Shown here: piece by piece, positions 60,228 through 64,000 of the stretch
How the letters are laid out: each line of letters starts with the position of its first letter
Numbering within the stretch: position 1 is the stretch's first letter
Assembly (NCBI GenBank): GCA_016195025.1
Contig: JACQAL010000060.1
Coordinates: 54,249 to 118,248, forward strand
Length of the DNA: 64,000 nucleotides
Source of the DNA: Bacteroidota bacterium
Lineage (GTDB): Bacteria > Bacteroidota > Bacteroidia > Palsa-948
Direction of reading: 5' to 3'
Notes under the pieces: generated by a model
What the model saw: the letters and a program-made list of their open reading frames with translations, nothing else
Databases searched by the model: none
What the model was told of the DNA's origin: nothing
Translations under genes and position numbers: made by a program

Positions 60228-61088
60228 GTGTCTGAAATTCTTGAACCTCGTGCAAAAAAACCCGATTGGCTTCGGGTAAAACTTCCCACCGGAAAAAATT
60301 ATCTGCACGTTCGAAAATTAGTTGACACCCATAAACTCCACACCATTTGCGAAAGCGGCAACTGCCCGAACATGGGCGAATGCTGGGGAGCGGGCACCGC
60401 CACCTTCATGATTCTTGGAAATGTTTGCACGCGCTCGTGCGGTTTTTGCGCAGTGGCGACCGGAAAACCTTCTGCAGTAGATAAAGCAGAACCCATGCGT
60501 GTTGCAACTTCCGTGAAATTGATGAACGTGAAGCATTGCGTAATTACTTCGGTGGACAGAGATGATTTGCCCGATGGAGGTTCTGAAATTTGGGTGGAAA
60601 CTATTCGCGCAGTCAGAAAAATTTCTCCGCAAACAAAATTTGAAACGCTCATTCCCGATTTCAAAGGAATAAAGGAAAACATGGACGTGGTTTTTGCAGA
60701 AAGACCTGATGTACTTTCTCATAATCTGGAAACAGTATCCAGATTAACAAAACAAGTGCGGGTGCAGGCGAAGTACGAGAGAAGTTTGGAAGTTCTCAGG
60801 CGCGCCAAAGAATTTAATCTTCGGACAAAATCAGGAATTATGCTTGGCTTGGGCGAAACCGAAAAAGAAATTTTAGAAACGATGGATAATTTGCGCAGTG
60901 CCAATGTGGATGTGCTCACGCTCGGACAATACCTTCAGCCCACCAGGCAGCATTTACCGGTAAAAGAATTCATTCACCCGGAAATTTTTTCCCGCTATAA
61001 AGAAATCGGCTTATCAAAAGGTTTTCGCTATGTGGAAAGCGGTCCGCTGGTGCGTTCTTCTTATCATGCCGAACGCCACGTGTTATAA
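60228..61088 (+). CDS. lipA: Lipoyl synthase
   Basis: A radical-SAM enzyme of 286 residues that inserts two sulfurs into octanoyl groups on lipoyl domains. Auxiliary-cluster cysteines are C41, C46 and C52 ([13 protein letters not shown]); the radical-SAM cysteines are C67, C71 and C74 (CTRSCGFC). The C-terminal serine of the third auxiliary-cluster ligand is in [10 protein letters not shown]. The start is GTG 60228. It converges on accD, seven bases away. Confidence 0.96.
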   Translation: MSEILEPRAKKPDWLRVKLPTGKNYLHVRKLVDTHKLHTICESGNCPNMGECWGAGTATFMILGNVCTRSCGFCAVATGKPSAVDKAEPMRVATSVKLMNVKHCVITSVDRDDLPDGGSEIWVETIRAVRKISPQTKFETLIPDFKGIKENMDVVFAERPDVLSHNLETVSRLTKQVRVQAKYERSLEVLRRAKEFNLRTKSGIMLGLGETEKEILETMDNLRSANVDVLTLGQYLQPTRQHLPVKEFIHPEIFSRYKEIGLSKGFRYVESGPLVRSSYHAERHVL

Positions 61089-61095
61089 TCTTTTT

Positions 61096-61941
61096 TTAGT
61101 TCTTAAACATTGAAAGCAGCTGCGCGAGTTTCGGCTTAAGGTCTTTGCGACTAACAATCATATCGAGGAAACCGTGCTCTAACAAAAATTCGGATGTCTG
61201 AAATCCTTTCGGCAAATCTTTCTTGATGGTTTCTTTGATTACGCGCGGTCCGGCAAAACCAATGAGCGCGCCCGGCTCTGCAAGATTCAAATCACCGAGC
61301 ATGGCATACGAAGCAGTAACTCCGCCTGTCGTTGGGTCGGTCATCAAGGAGATGAAAGGAATTTTTTCATCGGCAAGCAGCGTGAGTTTGGCAGAAGTTT
61401 TTGCCAGTTGCATAAGTGAGTAAGCGGCTTCCATCATTCTTGCTCCACCCGATTTTGAAATTATCATGAACGGGATTTTATTCTCTACGCAATAATCAAT
61501 CGCCAGGGAAATTTTTTCTCCCACCACCGAACCCATGCTTCCTCCTATGAAAGAAAACTCCATGCAGGAAACCACTAAATCATGTCCTTCCACTTTTCCA
61601 ACTCCGGTAGTAAGCGCGTCTTTCAGCCCGGTTTTCTTTTGCGATTCAATGAGCCGGTCGGAATATTTTTTTGTGTCGGAAAAATGAAGCGGGTCGGCAG
61701 AAGAAAGTTCCGCGTTCAATTCTATAAACTCACCGCCATCAAAAATAATTTCGAAATATTCACGCGAGCCGATTCGCTCATGATAGCCGCAATCCAAACA
61801 CACATAAGAATTTTTTGCGTGTTCATCAGCCGGGCGAATCTTCTTGCAGTTAGAACATTTATGCCAGAGTCCTTCCTTGGTTTCTCTTTTTTCTTTCGTG
61901 CGGGTGGTTATCCCCTTTGCTATTCTTTTATACCAAGACAT
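61096..61941 (-). CDS. accD: Acetyl-CoA carboxylase carboxyltransferase subunit beta
   Basis: Fatty-acid synthesis enzyme that, with AccA, transfers the carboxyl group to acetyl-CoA. The protein has 281 residues. The N-terminal zinc ribbon is CSNCKK and CLDCGYHER; the CoA-binding crotonase fold includes [76 protein letters not shown] and TLPKGFQ-like [16 protein letters not shown]. It follows aldolase on the same strand after 123 bases of AT-rich repeats. Confidence 0.96.
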   Translation of the reverse strand: MSWYKRIAKGITTRTKEKRETKEGLWHKCSNCKKIRPADEHAKNSYVCLDCGYHERIGSREYFEIIFDGGEFIELNAELSSADPLHFSDTKKYSDRLIESQKKTGLKDALTTGVGKVEGHDLVVSCMEFSFIGGSMGSVVGEKISLAIDYCVENKIPFMIISKSGGARMMEAAYSLMQLAKTSAKLTLLADEKIPFISLMTDPTTGGVTASYAMLGDLNLAEPGALIGFAGPRVIKETIKKDLPKGFQTSEFLLEHGFLDMIVSRKDLKPKLAQLLSMFKN

Positions 61942-62064
61942 AAGACATAAGTTTTTGCAATGCCTGGTTACGAATTACTAATCTGAAACGAATATAACGA
62001 ATAAGAACTTAACGGTTGATTTGTAAAATTCGCAAAAAGATTCGTTAATTCGTTACCAGGAAAT

Positions 62065-63135
62065 TTATGCAATTGTGATTTCTTTATTCGAATACACATC
62101 CTGAATCGCATTCAGCAAAGCAATTCCGTCTTTCATCGGTTTCTGAAATGCTTTACGTCCGGAAATCAAACCGTGACCGCCTGCGCGTTTGTTAATCACT
62201 GCAGTGGTAACGGCTTCCGCCAAATCGCTCGCGCCTTTTGATTCTCCGCCTGAATTGATTAAACCGATTCTTCCCATGTAACAATTCGCCACCTGATAAC
62301 GGCATAAATCAATCGGATTGTCGGTGGTGAGTTCGGAATAAACTTTTGCATTTGTCTTTCCGAAATTCAAAGCGGTGAATCCTCCGTTGTTTGTCGGAAG
62401 TTTTTGCTTGATAATATCCGCCTGAATAGTTACACCCAAATGATTTGCCTGTCCGGTTAAATCGGCAGCGTTGTGATAATCGGTTCCGTCTTTTTTGAAA
62501 GCGGAATTTCTCAGGTAGCACCAGAGCACCGTTGCCATTCCCAATTCATGCGCTCGCTCGAATGCATTTGCAATTTCGGTAATCTGCCTTGAAGATTCGG
62601 GAGAACCGAAATAAATGGTTGCGCCCACAGCGGCAGCGCCCATGTTGTATGCGCTTTCCACCGTTCCAAAAAGAATCTGGTCGTATTTATTCGGATAAGA
62701 AAGAAATTCGTTATGATTAATTTTTACGATGAACGGAATTTTGCCTGCATATTTCTTCGCCACCATTCCGAGCACTCCGAAAGTGGAAGCCACCGCGTTG
62801 CAGCCGCCTTCCACAGCAAGTTTTACAATATTCTCCGGGTCAAAGCAGGCAGGGTTGGGTGCGAAAGATGCGCCTGCAGAATGTTCAATGCCCTGGTCAA
62901 CGGGAAGAATGGAAAGATAACCGGTGCCGGATAATCGCCCGTGATTGTAAATCATGTTCAGGTTATCCATCACCTTGCCGCTGCGGTTGGAGATGGAAAA
63001 AATCCTTTCTACAAAATCTTTTCCCGGCAAGTGAATTGTTTCTTTTGGAATTCCCTTGCAGGTATGATTCAGAAGTTTGCCGGCATTGGCGCCAAGAAGT
63101 TCAGCAAGTTTGGAAGAAGCCACTGCGGTGCTCAT
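62065..63135 (-). CDS. Class I fructose-bisphosphate aldolase
   Basis: A 356-residue Schiff-base aldolase of the archaeal/DhnA (FbaB) type. The lysine-bearing [14 protein letters not shown], the early [34 protein letters not shown] and [17 protein letters not shown] fit the family. It splits fructose-1,6-bisphosphate made by PfkA. A CAAATGTA at 63173-63180 (TACATTTG on the coding strand) is a -7 box 38 bases upstream. It is divergent from the NlpC/P60 gene. Confidence 0.94.
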   Translation of the reverse strand: MSTAVASSKLAELLGANAGKLLNHTCKGIPKETIHLPGKDFVERIFSISNRSGKVMDNLNMIYNHGRLSGTGYLSILPVDQGIEHSAGASFAPNPACFDPENIVKLAVEGGCNAVASTFGVLGMVAKKYAGKIPFIVKINHNEFLSYPNKYDQILFGTVESAYNMGAAAVGATIYFGSPESSRQITEIANAFERAHELGMATVLWCYLRNSAFKKDGTDYHNAADLTGQANHLGVTIQADIIKQKLPTNNGGFTALNFGKTNAKVYSELTTDNPIDLCRYQVANCYMGRIGLINSGGESKGASDLAEAVTTAVINKRAGGHGLISGRKAFQKPMKDGIALLNAIQDVYSNKEITIA

Positions 63136-63172
63136 TGTTAAAATCTGTGGTTAGAGGTTAAACATAGGGAAG

Positions 63173-63180
63173 CAAATGTA
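63173..63180 (-). promoter_or_regulatory. -7 box of the aldolase promoter
   Basis: TACATTTG on the minus strand matches TAnnTTTG, 38 bases before the aldolase ATG. No clear TTTG lies at the usual distance upstream. Confidence 0.5.
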
Positions 63181-63262
63181 GAAATTATTATGAACATTCC
63201 TCTATTGAAAACAGAACAAAGCGGTTAATGTTCAGGATTCTTTCTTCTGCTAATTTATCGGA

Positions 63263-63769
63263 ATGAAAAAGGCGTGCCCGTATATTGCTTTGCTGGTTAT
63301 TTCCTTTTTACTTTCCTGCACTGTGAAAAAAAGCGCTGTGAACGGTTCTTCTTCTCTTCAGAAAAAATATTCCTCGCTGCTGGGCGTGAGCGAAAAAGAA
63401 ATTTCAGATATAAAACTTTATTCGTTTGTTGACGATTGGGCGGGCGCGCCTTACCAGTACGGTGGAAAAAGCAAAAGCGGCATTGATTGTTCGGGCTTTG
63501 TTTCCGCTCTTTACAAAAATGTTTACGGAAAAGAGTTCAGCGGCTCTGCGGAAAGCATGTGCAGGCAATGCAGAAAAATTTCTTCGGCTGCATTGCAGCA
63601 AGGCGATTTGGTTTTCTTCAACATTGACTCAAACGGTATTTCGCATGTTGGAATTTATTTGCAGAACAACAAATTCGTTCATGCTACTGTAAAGGGAGGC
63701 GTGATGATTAATGATTTGAACGAAACTTATTACCGCAAAACATTTGAAAGCGCGGGAAGAATGAAATAA
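63263..63769 (+). CDS. NlpC/P60 family lipoprotein endopeptidase
   Basis: A 168-residue lipoprotein with the signal MKKACPYIALLVISFLLS, then C. The mature domain is an NlpC/P60 cysteine peptidase: catalytic cysteine in GIDCSGFVSALY, histidine in ISHVGIYL, with FVHATVKGG after it, and WAGAPYQYGGKSKS before it. The enzymes cut cell-wall peptide cross-links or stems, commonly at gamma-D-Glu-diaminopimelate. Single gene; it faces the partial T9SS gene at the window end. Confidence 0.93.
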   Translation: MKKACPYIALLVISFLLSCTVKKSAVNGSSSLQKKYSSLLGVSEKEISDIKLYSFVDDWAGAPYQYGGKSKSGIDCSGFVSALYKNVYGKEFSGSAESMCRQCRKISSAALQQGDLVFFNIDSNGISHVGIYLQNNKFVHATVKGGVMINDLNETYYRKTFESAGRMK

Positions 63770-63890
63770 AGGAACCTCTAAAAACCGGAAGGATGGAATG
63801 GGACAAATTGCCCTTTTTCGGACATTTCCCTATGAAATTTCTTTTGAAAAAAGTTTGAAAAGCAGGGCTGAAATCAGCGGGGAGAAGAAG

Positions 63891-64000
63891 TTATTTGCTC
63901 AGAATTATTTTCTTTGAAATGATTCCTTCGCTTGTGCCGATGCGCAGAAAATAAATTCCTTCGGGTTGAGCGGATAAATCAATGGTGAGATTCCTCGCTC
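63891..64000 (-). CDS. T9SS type A sorting domain protein, C-terminal end only
   Basis: The last 36 codons of a gene that runs past the right edge. It reads N-L-T-I-D-L-S-A-Q-P-E-G-I-Y-F-L-R-I, then GTSEGIISKKIILSK before TAA. The S-A-Q-P-E-G-I-Y-F-L-R-I core and the KKIILSK close are those of the T9SS C-terminal domain. The cargo domain is unknown. It is the sixth T9SS-type protein in the window. Confidence 0.85.
   Translation of the reverse strand, partial: ARNLTIDLSAQPEGIYFLRIGTSEGIISKKIILSK

Overview
The window looks like part of a chromosome of an uncultured or environmental member of the Bacteroidota. The evidence is a moderately AT-rich, lysine-rich gene set, the gliding genes gldF and gldG next to dnaN, and six proteins that end in a type IX secretion (T9SS type A) sorting domain. 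Several start regions carry the Bacteroidota promoter pattern TTTG-N17/19-TAnnTTTG, and Shine-Dalgarno sequences are scarce. I see no rRNA, tRNA, CRISPR array, prophage or intact insertion sequence.

Layout. 0-8 kb: the 3' end of nuoN, a proline-rich small protein, two tandem STAS-like paralogs (the first frameshifted), threonine aldolase, an ABC ATPase, an SDR oxidoreductase, an MFS exporter, an SRPBCC/GyrI-like protein and a TIGR02757 protein. 7.8-12.6 kb, minus strand: ribosomal protein THX with a histone-like tail, then a tightly packed run of rlmI-like, lipoprotein, fmt, agmatinase-family and trmH genes. 12.7-16.7 kb: two exported proteins, then mpg and recQ on the minus strand. 16.7-21.4 kb is the least ordinary stretch: an orphan antitoxin-like gene with a possible toxin stub, a multi-pass patatin-like protein, hypothetical genes, a decayed 21-bp repeat and several palindromic elements, including a 21-nt inverted pair about 0.8 kb apart. 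21.4-25.2 kb: three T9SS cargo genes whose C-terminal modules are partly near-identical in DNA.

25.2-38.4 kb: histidine degradation (ftcD, hutI), aroC, a secreted beta-helix protein, acpH, the gldF-gldG-DUF4340-dnaN cluster, a secreted glycosidase-like protein and a rhomboid protease. 38.5-47.9 kb: aconitase, DUF4421, a carboxypeptidase-regulatory-like protein, a YdjC-deacetylase/GT2/GT87 operon, a PLP decarboxylase and hemE. 48-51.3 kb: a frameshifted LUD (LutC-like) gene divergent from an MFS-lutA operon, then DinB. 51.3-64 kb: an M1 peptidase joined to an Omp85-like barrel, chalcone isomerase-like, pfkA, ung, a 43-residue lipoprotein, OsmC, lipA, accD, class I aldolase, NlpC/P60 and the C-terminal end of another T9SS cargo protein.

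Functionally this is mostly a housekeeping segment: respiration, TCA cycle, glycolysis (pfkA and aldolase), fatty acid, lipoate and heme synthesis, and DNA repair. It also carries T9SS cargo genes. I did not find one clearly new multi-gene system. The most unusual features are small palindromic repeats that have entered coding sequences in frame or supplied a stop codon, the M1 peptidase-Omp85 fusion, the THX-histone-like fusion, and the repeat-rich 16.7-21.4 kb cluster.
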